Virus record (IMG/VR): IMGVR_UViG_3300007513_001452
Location: 1-34,167 of that record
From: a virus
Reading direction: 5' to 3' (one strand)
DNA length: 34,167 bases
In this document: one piece after another, positions 7,617 through 15,391 of the stretch
Position numbering within the stretch: the first letter of the stretch is position 1
How the letters are laid out: each line of letters opens with the position of its first letter
Translations under genes and position numbers: made by a program
Notes under the pieces: generated by a model
The model's database searches: none
What the model was told of the DNA's origin: nothing
What the model saw: only the letters and a program-made list of their open reading frames with translations

Positions 7617-8380
7617 ATACGCATTTTAAAATTATCATTCCGGCATATAATGTAGAAGATTGGATTGAGAATGCATTGATAAGTGTCATGAATCAAGATT
7701 ATGATGACTTTGAGTGTATTATTACCAACGATTGTTCTCAGGATAAGACTTCAGAAATAGTTCGTGATTTCATTTCTGATAACGAAGCCCAGGAATATTT
7801 TGTTCTTTATGAAAATGCAGAACGAAAATATGCGCTGTATAATATACATATGATGATTCAGGAAATGAATGCCGAGGATGAAGATGTGATTGTATGTCTT
7901 GACGGTGATGATTGGTTGAGCGGCGACAAGGTTCTCCCTCGATTGGATGAAATTTATGAAGAAGAAGATTGCTGGTTGACATACGGAAGTTATATGAGGT
8001 ATCCAGATGGTTGGGATTCTTCTTTTCATGTGTCTGAATATCCTCTGGAGATTAGAGAGTCTGGAGACTTCCGAAAAGATTTACAATGGAGAGCAAGTCA
8101 TCTCCGCTCGTTTAAATATAAGATTGCAAAACGATTAGAAGAATCAGATTTTCTCGATAAGGGCGGAAATTATTATCAGATGGCTTGGGATCAGGCTGTA
8201 ATGTTTCCGCTGATGGAAATGGCGTGTGAAAAGGTTCATTTTGTGCCGGAAACTCTTTATGTATATAATGATGATAATCCTATTAATGTGCATAAGATAG
8301 ATAGACAAAAACAAATTGAAGTGTCCGAAGAGATTCGAGCCAATCATGCCAAAAAAGAATCTTTGATTGGGGTAATATAA
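7613..8380 (+). CDS. Glycosyltransferase family 2
   Basis: A 255-aa GT-A glycosyltransferase with a classical GT2 layout: FKIIIPAYNVEDWIENAL, SVMNQDYDDFECIITND (the donor-base pocket), and the DxD metal site in CLDGDDW at 97-101. A C-terminal acceptor region with aromatic residues follows (FVPETLYVYNDDNP, a motif often seen at the end of GT2 domains). It lies back to back with another GT2-like gene, suggesting successive additions to one chain. There are no membrane segments, unlike GT2 enzymes of capsule synthases. Confidence 0.9.
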   Translation: MNTHFKIIIPAYNVEDWIENALISVMNQDYDDFECIITNDCSQDKTSEIVRDFISDNEAQEYFVLYENAERKYALYNIHMMIQEMNAEDEDVIVCLDGDDWLSGDKVLPRLDEIYEEEDCWLTYGSYMRYPDGWDSSFHVSEYPLEIRESGDFRKDLQWRASHLRSFKYKIAKRLEESDFLDKGGNYYQMAWDQAVMFPLMEMACEKVHFVPETLYVYNDDNPINVHKIDRQKQIEVSEEIRANHAKKESLIGVI

Positions 8381-8381
8381 A

Positions 8382-9299
8382 ATGAAAATTTTCTTTGACC
8401 ATGTTGATTGGAATTCTTCTGCCGGGCCGCATTGGTTTGCCGCAAAACTGGCGGTTGCAATGTCAAAAAAGGGCCACGAGATTACACACGATAATCCAGA
8501 TGTTCAATTGGCATTTGTTGAAATGACACAGCAAATGGATGGGGTTCCTTTGGTTCAGCGTCTTGATGGGATTTGGTATAACACCAAAACAAATTACAAG
8601 GCAATGAATGAACAGATTAAAAAAACATATGATGTCGCAGACGGAGTTGTTTTTCAGTCTAAGTTTGATCGAGATTTTATCATTCATCATTTTGGAGAAC
8701 CTAATAGATATGAAATAATTCATAATGGTGCAGACATGAATAATATTGAAAATATTCCAGAAGCAACTGGTTTGGATGCATATGAATCTATTTGGTGTTG
8801 TGCGTCAGATTGGAACAATGGGGATGGAACGCCGAGACATAACAAACGATTGAATGAAAATCTTAGATATTTTCAGGAACATTCTGGAGAAAAGGATCTT
8901 CTTTGTGTTGCCGGAGATGTTGGAAATATAGATAATCCAGATCCACAGAAAATTGTTTTTCTTGGAAATTTGGCGGTTCATAAATTAATTTCTCTTTATA
9001 AAAAGGCAGATTGGTTTGTTCATCTTGCAGCGCAAGACCATTGCCCAAACGTTGTGGTGGATGCAAAATCCTCTGGGTGTAGAATTGTATGTTCTGGCTC
9101 TGGGGGAACTCCAGAGATTGCAGGAAAAGATGCAATTATTATTGTTGACGAAAATGAGCATGGATATGATGCATGGGACTATAATGTTCCGACTACTTTG
9201 GATTTTTCACGAAGTATGAACGGTCATTATGAAGTGGACTTGTCAATAAATTTTGTGGCAGATAGGTATTTGGAGTTTTTGGAGAAGCAAATAAAATGA
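8382..9299 (+). CDS. Glycosyltransferase, GT4-like (GT-B fold)
   Basis: A 305-aa GT-B enzyme. The N-terminal domain has KIFFDHVDWNSSAGPHWFAA, then a conserved VVFQSKFDRDFI and IIHNGADMN (the 'NGvD' segment of GT4). The donor domain includes IVFLGNLAVHKLISLYKKADWFVHLA and DHCPNVVVDAKSSGC, which takes the place of the usual E-x7-E loop (the first Glu is not conserved), followed by GGTPEIAG. One base separates it from the preceding gene, and its stop overlaps the next start. It is clearly related to GT4, with an atypical catalytic loop. Confidence 0.85.
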   Translation: MKIFFDHVDWNSSAGPHWFAAKLAVAMSKKGHEITHDNPDVQLAFVEMTQQMDGVPLVQRLDGIWYNTKTNYKAMNEQIKKTYDVADGVVFQSKFDRDFIIHHFGEPNRYEIIHNGADMNNIENIPEATGLDAYESIWCCASDWNNGDGTPRHNKRLNENLRYFQEHSGEKDLLCVAGDVGNIDNPDPQKIVFLGNLAVHKLISLYKKADWFVHLAAQDHCPNVVVDAKSSGCRIVCSGSGGTPEIAGKDAIIIVDENEHGYDAWDYNVPTTLDFSRSMNGHYEVDLSINFVADRYLEFLEKQIK

Positions 9300-9901
9300 G
9301 AATGTTAAAAGATTATGAAACCTATGATGATTATGTGGAGCATCAAAAAGAGAAAACTTTGGACCCGGTGAGGCGAAAGAAGTGGTTGGGGGAAGAGTGG
9401 GAATTAAAATTAAATGGATTCACCGAGATTTTTCAAAGGTGTAAAGACATATTAAAGCCGGGGATGAAGGCTCTTTGTATTGGTGCCCGCACAGGCCAAG
9501 AAGTGGTTTCAATGATAGATTTGGGGATTGATGCAATTGGAATTGATCTTGTTCCAAATGAACCTCATGTGATTTTGGGAGACATGCATAATTTAGATTT
9601 TGATGATGCGTCTTTTGATTTTGTATTTACGAATGTTTTTGACCATTCATTGCATCCAGATAAGATGGTTTCTGAGATAGAACGAGTTTTGATTCCCGGT
9701 GGATTCTTTCTTTTACAGATGCAGGTACAGCAGGAAATTGACGCCTATGCAGAGAATGAAATAGATTCGGTTGATGGTGATATTATACCTTTATTTAAAG
9801 GTTCAGATGTATTTGTCAATACAGGAATGCCGAGAAATTTTGCCGGAATGAATTGGGAGATTTTGGTAAAGAAGAGGAAACAAGAAGATGCAGAGAAGTG
9901 A
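9296..9901 (+). CDS. Class I SAM-dependent methyltransferase
   Basis: A 201-aa Rossmann methyltransferase (Methyltransf_11-like). Motif I is ALCIGARTGQEV at 59-70, D84 in GIDLV would bind the SAM ribose, and the post-motifs FDFVFTNVFDHSLHPDKM and EIERVLIPGGFFLLQ are typical. An N-terminal helix with DPVRRKKWLGEEW precedes the core. It is likely to methylate a sugar hydroxyl or another small acceptor in the glycan pathway; the substrate is unknown. The start overlaps the previous stop by 4 nt (ATGA). Confidence 0.85.
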   Translation: MRMLKDYETYDDYVEHQKEKTLDPVRRKKWLGEEWELKLNGFTEIFQRCKDILKPGMKALCIGARTGQEVVSMIDLGIDAIGIDLVPNEPHVILGDMHNLDFDDASFDFVFTNVFDHSLHPDKMVSEIERVLIPGGFFLLQMQVQQEIDAYAENEIDSVDGDIIPLFKGSDVFVNTGMPRNFAGMNWEILVKKRKQEDAEK

Positions 9902-10544
9902 ATTGATATGCGATATTGATGAGCTAGAGGTTCCTGAAGAATATCAGAGAATATGGAATGATATTAATCTTCCTATTCAGGAAGAGAAAGGCCGAACTCA
10001 TGATTTGTCACAAGATGAATTAGCCAAGTGTCTGTCGGAACTATCACGCAGAGGATATTATTTGGTGTCCATTGCAGAGCAGTTTGGTGCAAAGAACATT
10101 GCAGAGGTAGGCACCGCCCAGGGCTGGCAATTTTATACGTTTGCTCACTATGCAGCCAAGGTTGATGGATTTGTCTGGAGTTGTGATATTCGTGATGTAC
10201 GAGATAAGGATTATGCTCAAAAATATTCAGACGTAACAGATTTTGTTTCTGGAACGAGTGAACAGATGGCAGAGACAATTAAGTTTTCTGGCGAAAAAAT
10301 TGATATGTTTTATATCGACGGCTGGCATGAACGTGGCTGGGTATTGCAGGATGTGGAACGACTAAAGGAATTTCAGTCCGATGATCCTATTTGGATTTTT
10401 GATGACTATGATGAACGGTTTGGGTGTTCTTTTGATATAGATGAAATCTGTGAACAGATACCCGACCATTATATATATCGGGTAGGAAATGCAGCCAGTG
10501 GCCAACCCAATCATCAGGTTGCCGTGTTTGGGAGGATTGAATGA
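9888..10544 (+). CDS. Class I SAM-dependent methyltransferase (Methyltransf_24-like)
   Basis: A 218-aa protein with motif I IAEVGTAQGWQFY (71-83) and an MFYIDGWHERGWVLQDVERL-type segment, in which the DGWH with a downstream aromatic/aspartate loop is the hallmark of Methyltransf_24 and cephalosporin-hydroxylase-like proteins that occur in glycan clusters. WIFDDYDERFG supplies further acids. It overlaps the previous gene by 14 nt. An O-methyltransferase acting on a sugar is the likeliest role. Confidence 0.8.
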   Translation: MQRSELICDIDELEVPEEYQRIWNDINLPIQEEKGRTHDLSQDELAKCLSELSRRGYYLVSIAEQFGAKNIAEVGTAQGWQFYTFAHYAAKVDGFVWSCDIRDVRDKDYAQKYSDVTDFVSGTSEQMAETIKFSGEKIDMFYIDGWHERGWVLQDVERLKEFQSDDPIWIFDDYDERFGCSFDIDEICEQIPDHYIYRVGNAASGQPNHQVAVFGRIE

Positions 10545-11503
10545 ATATTCTGTTTTATTCTAGTCATGATGATATTTCTGCGGGGTCGTATAGAATTTGG
10601 GTTCGGGATTTGAATGATTATTTTAATGATGTTGGAGTTTCTTCTAAAGTTGCAATTCGCGACCTTCCCGATCTTACTAATTTTGATGTTGTTATTTTTG
10701 GAAAGTCTGATTATGTGTTGGCATCAAAAATTAAAAAGTCTTATTCAAATAAAAAGATTGGTGTTATTAATCATCGCGCTGATGTCAATATTGATGTTGA
10801 TTTTATAATTGTTGGTTCTATTGAAGAACAGGCAAGTCTTTCGTATTATGATAATGTGTTTTTGTTTCCTTTGATTGAGAAAATGTATATTGATTCTTCT
10901 TTATATAAGAATCATCAACAGGCAGACACGTTAAGAATAGGGTTTCATGGCCATCCGCCACATATTTCTAAATTTGTACTGGGAATGAATGCAGCCATTG
11001 AAGAGTTATCAAAACAAATTTCTGTAGAATTTTTAGTTGCCTCGTCTGGCCCGATTAATAATACATTTCTTCCAAATGCAAATGTTATTGGAACACAATG
11101 GAATTTTGATACAATTGCAGATTCCTTATTGTCTTGTGATATTGGCGTAGTTCCGAACGCAGTAATTAGCGGGGTAGATTCAGAGGCACCAAATCAGGGA
11201 TTATTTGATACGGACTATAGTATGAGGTTTAAAAATAAATCAAACGCCGGCCGTGCATTTGTATTTCATCAGTTAGGGATTCCTGTGGTTGCTGACATTA
11301 CTCCAAGCCATTTTCATGTTATGGGAAATCCAGATTGTGGTTTTTTGGTTGCCGACAAGGCTGGGTGGTACAAGGCACTTTTGAAGTTGACTAACTATAG
11401 GACGAGGCAGGAAATTGCTGATAATGCAAAGAAAGAATTTGATAGATTATATGACCCTCACGATTGGGCTCGAAAACTTTATAGGGAAATAGAGGAGATA
11501 TAA
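10541..11503 (+). CDS. Putative glycosyltransferase, GT-B fold
   Basis: A 320-aa protein that opens with MNILFYSSHDDISAGSYR, the Rossmann strand and loop of GT-B enzymes, followed by DVVIFGKSDYV and later RIGFHGHPPHISKF, VIGTQWNFDTI, and LLSCDIGVVPNA. The segment SNAGRAFVFHQLGIPVVAD is equivalent to the donor-binding loop of GT4. No EX7E is seen, so assignment is by overall pattern. It overlaps the previous gene by 4 nt and is followed one base later by a GT-A enzyme. Confidence 0.68.
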   Translation: MNILFYSSHDDISAGSYRIWVRDLNDYFNDVGVSSKVAIRDLPDLTNFDVVIFGKSDYVLASKIKKSYSNKKIGVINHRADVNIDVDFIIVGSIEEQASLSYYDNVFLFPLIEKMYIDSSLYKNHQQADTLRIGFHGHPPHISKFVLGMNAAIEELSKQISVEFLVASSGPINNTFLPNANVIGTQWNFDTIADSLLSCDIGVVPNAVISGVDSEAPNQGLFDTDYSMRFKNKSNAGRAFVFHQLGIPVVADITPSHFHVMGNPDCGFLVADKAGWYKALLKLTNYRTRQEIADNAKKEFDRLYDPHDWARKLYREIEEI

Positions 11504-11504
11504 A

Positions 11505-12251
11505 ATGAGTCAAGGAGTTTTATATATTGCGTTTGGTGATAATTTTTTAAAGGAACTTACGTTATCTGCCGAGTCGGTTAAGCGATTTTGTCCTGATTTG
11601 CATATTACAGTATTTTCAGATAAGCCTGTTGACTCTGAATTTATTGATGAGTGTAGAATAATTGAAGTAAATCATCTAAGACCTAAGATTGATTATATAA
11701 TGCACGCCCCGTATGAGAGAACTTTGTTTTTGGATACGGATACGATTATTGATTATGACATCGGTGATATGTTTGATATTCTTGATAATTTTGATATTGC
11801 CCTGGCTCATGATTTGGCCAGAAAGCGAAAGAAGTATTCTGACACGATACCCGAATATGGTGAAATTCCTTATTCATTTTCGGAGTTGAATACGGGCGTC
11901 ATTGCATTTAAGAAGAATGAGAAGACGGACCTCCTTTGGGAGCGTTGGCGTGAAAATTTCTATAAGTGGTATGATATTGTGCCTTGGGATCAGCCGTCAT
12001 TTCGGGTTTCTTTGTGGCAGACCACATTAGAAGATGATTTAAAGTTGTATGTATTTCCAGTTGAATACAATATCCGAAGTAAAGCCAATCGAGAGAAGAA
12101 CCGGCTAATGCATGATGAGTTTGGAGATGAACATTTGACCCCCCGCATTTATCATATGCACGCAGACCCGAGAATTAATCAAGGAACGTATGAGGTTGAA
12201 AGTGTGGAACAGGCATTGGAATTTTGTAAGAAAAATTTTGTGGAGTATTGA
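11505..12251 (+). CDS. GT-A glycosyltransferase (GT8 / nucleotide-diphospho-sugar transferase-like)
   Basis: A 248-aa protein of the nucleotide-diphospho-sugar transferase superfamily. GVLYIAFGDNFLKELTLSA is the N-terminal donor strand, RTLFLDTDTII contains the metal-binding D77-T-D79, FSELNTGVIAFKKNE is the conserved 'NtGvi.f' segment of this group, and PWDQPSFR follows. This layout resembles GT8 and DUF-type transferases. The stop is followed after 1 nt by a GTG start, so it is tightly coupled to the sialyltransferase-like gene. Confidence 0.82.
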   Translation: MSQGVLYIAFGDNFLKELTLSAESVKRFCPDLHITVFSDKPVDSEFIDECRIIEVNHLRPKIDYIMHAPYERTLFLDTDTIIDYDIGDMFDILDNFDIALAHDLARKRKKYSDTIPEYGEIPYSFSELNTGVIAFKKNEKTDLLWERWRENFYKWYDIVPWDQPSFRVSLWQTTLEDDLKLYVFPVEYNIRSKANREKNRLMHDEFGDEHLTPRIYHMHADPRINQGTYEVESVEQALEFCKKNFVEY

Positions 12252-12252
12252 T

Positions 12253-13047
12253 GTGAATATTTTTGATGAATTGATACATAATAAGACAGTTGCTCTTGTG
12301 GGCCCTGCTGCGTATATGGTTGGTTCTGGTTATGGTAATGAAATAGATTCTCATGATGTTGTGGTTCGTCTTAATCGGGGAATTGAATGTGTTGAAGAAC
12401 ATTCAGAGGATGTTGGTTTTTTGACTGATGTTTTATATTCGTGTTTAATAGAAAAACCAGCCAACGCTGGAAAAGTAGATCCAGAATATCTTTTTGATTG
12501 TGGAGTGCAGTATGTTGTTACTCCCCCGAACTCCGATTTTCAAGGAGTAGCCCGTGTTACTGATTTTCATGAGTTAGTTAATCTAAAGATGGTTGATAAA
12601 ATTCTTGAAAATATTCCAATGAGAATTATTGACCATATGTTTCATACAAAATTAGCAAAGGATGTTAGCTGTAAACCTAATACTGGGTTTCTTGCTATAT
12701 ATGATTTGTTAAGATTTAATCCGTCGCGTCTTTCTGTTTATGGTTTTAGTTTTTATTTGGATGGTTTTATTTCTGGAATAAAGTCGGGCGTAGAAGAGGA
12801 ACAAAATTTAACAGAAGAACAATTTGCAAACCAATGTTTTAATTCAAAGAGACATGTGCAGAAGAATATGTGGGAATATGCCAAAAAAACTCTTATAGAT
12901 ACTCCTGTAGTTTCTTTAGATCCTGTTTTATCTTTTATTTTGAATATGGAAACATTTGACAAAGGTGAGTTTTTAAAATATGAAAATATTCATTCCAATA
13001 AAAGAGAATTCTCAGAGAGTTCCAAAAAAGAATTTCAGAACTCTTAA
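12253..13047 (+). CDS. GT29 (sialyltransferase)-like glycosyltransferase
   Basis: A 264-aa protein that resembles family GT29, which transfers sialic acid from CMP-Neu5Ac and is best known from eukaryotes. Residues 13-43 read as a sialylmotif L: VALVGPAA, GSGYGNEIDSHD, VVVRLNRG. A motif-S-like block follows at 141-155 (KPNTGFLAIYDLL) with VYGFSF just after, and H201 in KRHVQKNMWEYA could serve as the motif-VS histidine. There is no N-terminal anchor, unlike Golgi enzymes. The start is GTG 12253, one base after the previous stop; no in-frame ATG is near. The 3' end runs 68 nt into the next gene, so the last about 22 residues are dual coding or a lost-stop tail. The true donor could be any CMP-ulosonic acid. 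Confidence 0.75.
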   Translation: MNIFDELIHNKTVALVGPAAYMVGSGYGNEIDSHDVVVRLNRGIECVEEHSEDVGFLTDVLYSCLIEKPANAGKVDPEYLFDCGVQYVVTPPNSDFQGVARVTDFHELVNLKMVDKILENIPMRIIDHMFHTKLAKDVSCKPNTGFLAIYDLLRFNPSRLSVYGFSFYLDGFISGIKSGVEEEQNLTEEQFANQCFNSKRHVQKNMWEYAKKTLIDTPVVSLDPVLSFILNMETFDKGEFLKYENIHSNKREFSESSKKEFQNS

Positions 13048-13630
13048 TGGAGTTCCTCTTTACAAACACACGCTATACAAACTCAAAGAATTTGATGTTT
13101 ATGTTGATACCGATAGTGAATCTCTTGAACAAGAGATCCGTGAAGATGTCAAATGTAAACATGTAATTCCTTATCAGAGGTCTTTATCGTTAATCGGAGA
13201 TGATGTATCTGTTTGTGATTTGATTGATGATTTTGTTTTTCGCTATGGGTCTGAAGAAAATAATATTTGTCAGCTACATGTTACAAGCCCATTTTTGGAT
13301 GTCAAAATTTTAAAGAATGCCATGGCCATGCTCGACCGGGGATATGATTCTGTGGTGTCTTGTAATCAAGTTCAATCAAGATTTTGGAGAAAAGAGTCAT
13401 ATGGATATTGCCCGGTAAATCATAACCCGGTTAAACTAGAGCAGACTCAGGACTTGCCTATTTTTTATGAGGAGAATTCTGTCTTCTATATAATTAATGT
13501 TGATTTGTTTCGTAAGACAAAAATGAGAATTGGTATGAATCCCTATTTTTATCCATTAAGTTTTCCGATTAATCTGGACATTGACACAGAGGATGATTGG
13601 GAATTGGTAACAAAGGTAATAAAAAAATGA
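12980..13630 (+). CDS. CMP-sugar synthetase-like cytidylyltransferase (NeuA/KdsB family)
   Basis: A 216-aa nucleotidyltransferase that would activate a 2-keto-3-deoxy acid sugar with CTP. The N-terminus IPIKENSQRVPKKNFRTLNG is the signature loop of acylneuraminate cytidylyltransferases (R...KN...G.PL), followed by VYVDTDSESL (the 'vsTDs' motif), QLHVTSPFLD (the LQPTSP equivalent), and a C-terminal NLDIDTEDDWE that holds the metal-binding 'DIDt.eD'. The order of motifs is complete. Its position between a GT29-like transferase and an aldolase supports CMP-sialic, CMP-Kdo-like or other CMP-ulosonic sugar production. Which acid is used cannot be told. Confidence 0.85.
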   Translation: MKIFIPIKENSQRVPKKNFRTLNGVPLYKHTLYKLKEFDVYVDTDSESLEQEIREDVKCKHVIPYQRSLSLIGDDVSVCDLIDDFVFRYGSEENNICQLHVTSPFLDVKILKNAMAMLDRGYDSVVSCNQVQSRFWRKESYGYCPVNHNPVKLEQTQDLPIFYEENSVFYIINVDLFRKTKMRIGMNPYFYPLSFPINLDIDTEDDWELVTKVIKK

Positions 13631-14361
13631 GATTATTATGGCAACAGATTCCATCTACAATTATTTCTGAGATTTTTTCTTCTGTTGATAATTTTGATGG
13701 TGTAGTAATAGACACCGAGCATAGTCCTTTTAATGTGGAAACATTATTTTCTTGCATTCAGGTGGTCAAGTTATCTGGAAAGAAATGTTTTGTTCGATTG
13801 TCATATTTGGATAAAACATTGACCAAGATTTGTTTGGATGCCGGATGTGATGGGTTGATTTTTTCTACGGTTGAAACTGCATCTCAAGCAAAGGATATAA
13901 TTTCTTATTGTAGGTATCCGGGTAAAAATTATTTTATTGAGGGAGGCTCTTGCGTAAGCCATTCTCCCCCACATGGAAGACGCGGCCAGGGACTGGTGCG
14001 AGAAAATGGTTGGGGCGTGCAGCCATTGGGAGAACATAGACCAATATTGATAGGTCAAATTGAAACCGAGGTGGGGGTTAATAAAATTGAAGAGATTGTC
14101 CAAACAAATGCATTCGATATGTTTTTGATTGGGCCATATGACCTAAGTGCAAGCCTTGGTTGTGTTGGAGACTTTGAGGATTATAGATATAAAGAAGCCA
14201 TAGATAAAATAAAAGAGAGTGTTTCAGAAAGCTCTTTGGGTATTCATATTCCTAGAAATGTAGAATCTAGTATTGGTAATTATTCTAATTTTGGCTTTGT
14301 TGCCCTTGGTATGGATACCACGTTTTTACTGGAGAGAATAGAGGAGATTGGCAATGGATAA
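13627..14361 (+). CDS. HpcH/HpaI-family aldolase
   Basis: A 244-aa metal-dependent (beta/alpha)8 aldolase that joins pyruvate to an aldehyde, or cleaves the product. Start ATG 13627 is in the ATGA overlap with the CMP-synthetase gene. Visible active-site elements: H32 in DTEHSPF, R57 in FVRLS, the SPPHGRRG loop (family: YPPxGxRG), metal ligands E146 in QIETEVG and D172 in GPYDLSASLG. Classical members make 2-keto-3-deoxy acids in aromatic catabolism or sugar-acid metabolism. Next to a cytidylyltransferase, a biosynthetic role in making an ulosonic-type acid is an attractive inference. All key residues seem intact. Confidence 0.88.
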   Translation: MRLLWQQIPSTIISEIFSSVDNFDGVVIDTEHSPFNVETLFSCIQVVKLSGKKCFVRLSYLDKTLTKICLDAGCDGLIFSTVETASQAKDIISYCRYPGKNYFIEGGSCVSHSPPHGRRGQGLVRENGWGVQPLGEHRPILIGQIETEVGVNKIEEIVQTNAFDMFLIGPYDLSASLGCVGDFEDYRYKEAIDKIKESVSESSLGIHIPRNVESSIGNYSNFGFVALGMDTTFLLERIEEIGNG

Positions 14362-15391
14362 ATTTAAAGAAGAGATTATGAAAAATGCGCCGTCACCATT
14401 TCTTGAGATCGAAAATATCGAAAAGAAATTTTATCAATTGGTGATTAGTGATGAATGGAATGAATTGCAAGCCAAATTTAATGATTGCCATGATATTTAT
14501 GTTCTTGGTCATGGTGGAAATTTAGCTATTGCGGACCATGCAGCAATTGATATTTCAAGACTTAGTAATGGGACAAAAAATGCAATATGTCCCGCCAGCG
14601 GTGTTGTAGTTACTTCATATATTAATGATACCAATTGGGATCAATGGATGGTACAATGGTTGAGAAATGTAACTTCCGGGAAAACTATGGAACAAAAACG
14701 AAAATCATTGATTTTGGGATATTCTTCATCTGGAACATCTAGGGATTTGATTAAGGCATTTCAATGGGGATATTCTAATGAATTGCAATTAGGAACAATT
14801 ACATCATTTCCTTTTACAGAAAGAATACCAACTTTGACAGAGGTTGCTATGGGATGTAATTTTTATCATACTGCCGAGGTACTATCATTATTTCTTCAAT
14901 ATCAGTTGACGCATGGTTCGGGCAAAGCGTGCCCGCCAATTGGAGGCAATCGTCCAGAGGATATTGCTCATTATGATTCTGATATAGTTCCTGAAATTAG
15001 AGAGCATAGTTTTTCAGATGAGACAAAAAATATTGCATTGGATTTTGATGGAGTAATTCATAAAAACTCAAAGGGATATTATGATGGAACAATATATGAT
15101 ACTCCTGTGGATGGTGCCAAAGAAGCATTAAAGAAATTGTCGAAGACTTATGATGTTGTTATTTTTACTGTTAAGGCCAAGCCAGACAGGGGGCTGGTTA
15201 ACGGTAAGACGGGCACCCAATTGGTTTGGGAGTGGCTCAAGAAATATGATATGGATAGGTATGTGACAAAAGTTACTTCAGAAAAGCCTCGGGCTGTCGC
15301 ATACATTGACGATAAATCAATTCATTTTGATAATTGGAAAATGTGTTTAGATAATTTAGGGAGTATTGAAAATGAAAGATCCGTTACATAA
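14354..15391 (+). CDS. Fusion of SIS sugar isomerase (GmhA-like) and HAD phosphatase domains
   Basis: A 345-aa two-domain protein. Residues about 15-200 form a SIS domain: VLGHGGNLAIADHAA (51-65, the GmhA 'GNGGSAxxAxH' equivalent) and LGYSSSGTSRDL (121-132, the phosphosugar-binding Ser/Thr loop). Residues about 226-345 form a HAD domain: motif I D230-F-D232-GV, T272 for motif II, K311, and the DD pair 319-320. GmhA isomerises sedoheptulose-7-P and GmhB removes a phosphate in ADP/GDP-heptose synthesis; here similar steps may be joined in one chain, but the HAD part is nucleotidase-like rather than a clear GmhB. ATG 14354 is preceded by GAGGAG; it overlaps the aldolase by 8 nt. Confidence 0.82.
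   Translation: MDKFKEEIMKNAPSPFLEIENIEKKFYQLVISDEWNELQAKFNDCHDIYVLGHGGNLAIADHAAIDISRLSNGTKNAICPASGVVVTSYINDTNWDQWMVQWLRNVTSGKTMEQKRKSLILGYSSSGTSRDLIKAFQWGYSNELQLGTITSFPFTERIPTLTEVAMGCNFYHTAEVLSLFLQYQLTHGSGKACPPIGGNRPEDIAHYDSDIVPEIREHSFSDETKNIALDFDGVIHKNSKGYYDGTIYDTPVDGAKEALKKLSKTYDVVIFTVKAKPDRGLVNGKTGTQLVWEWLKKYDMDRYVTKVTSEKPRAVAYIDDKSIHFDNWKMCLDNLGSIENERSVT

Noticed and set aside
12190-12252. Upstream ATG for the GT29-like gene
   Set aside because: It would overlap the preceding glycosyltransferase by 62 nt, and the added residues are an out-of-frame copy of that gene; the sialylmotif begins just after the GTG at 12253.
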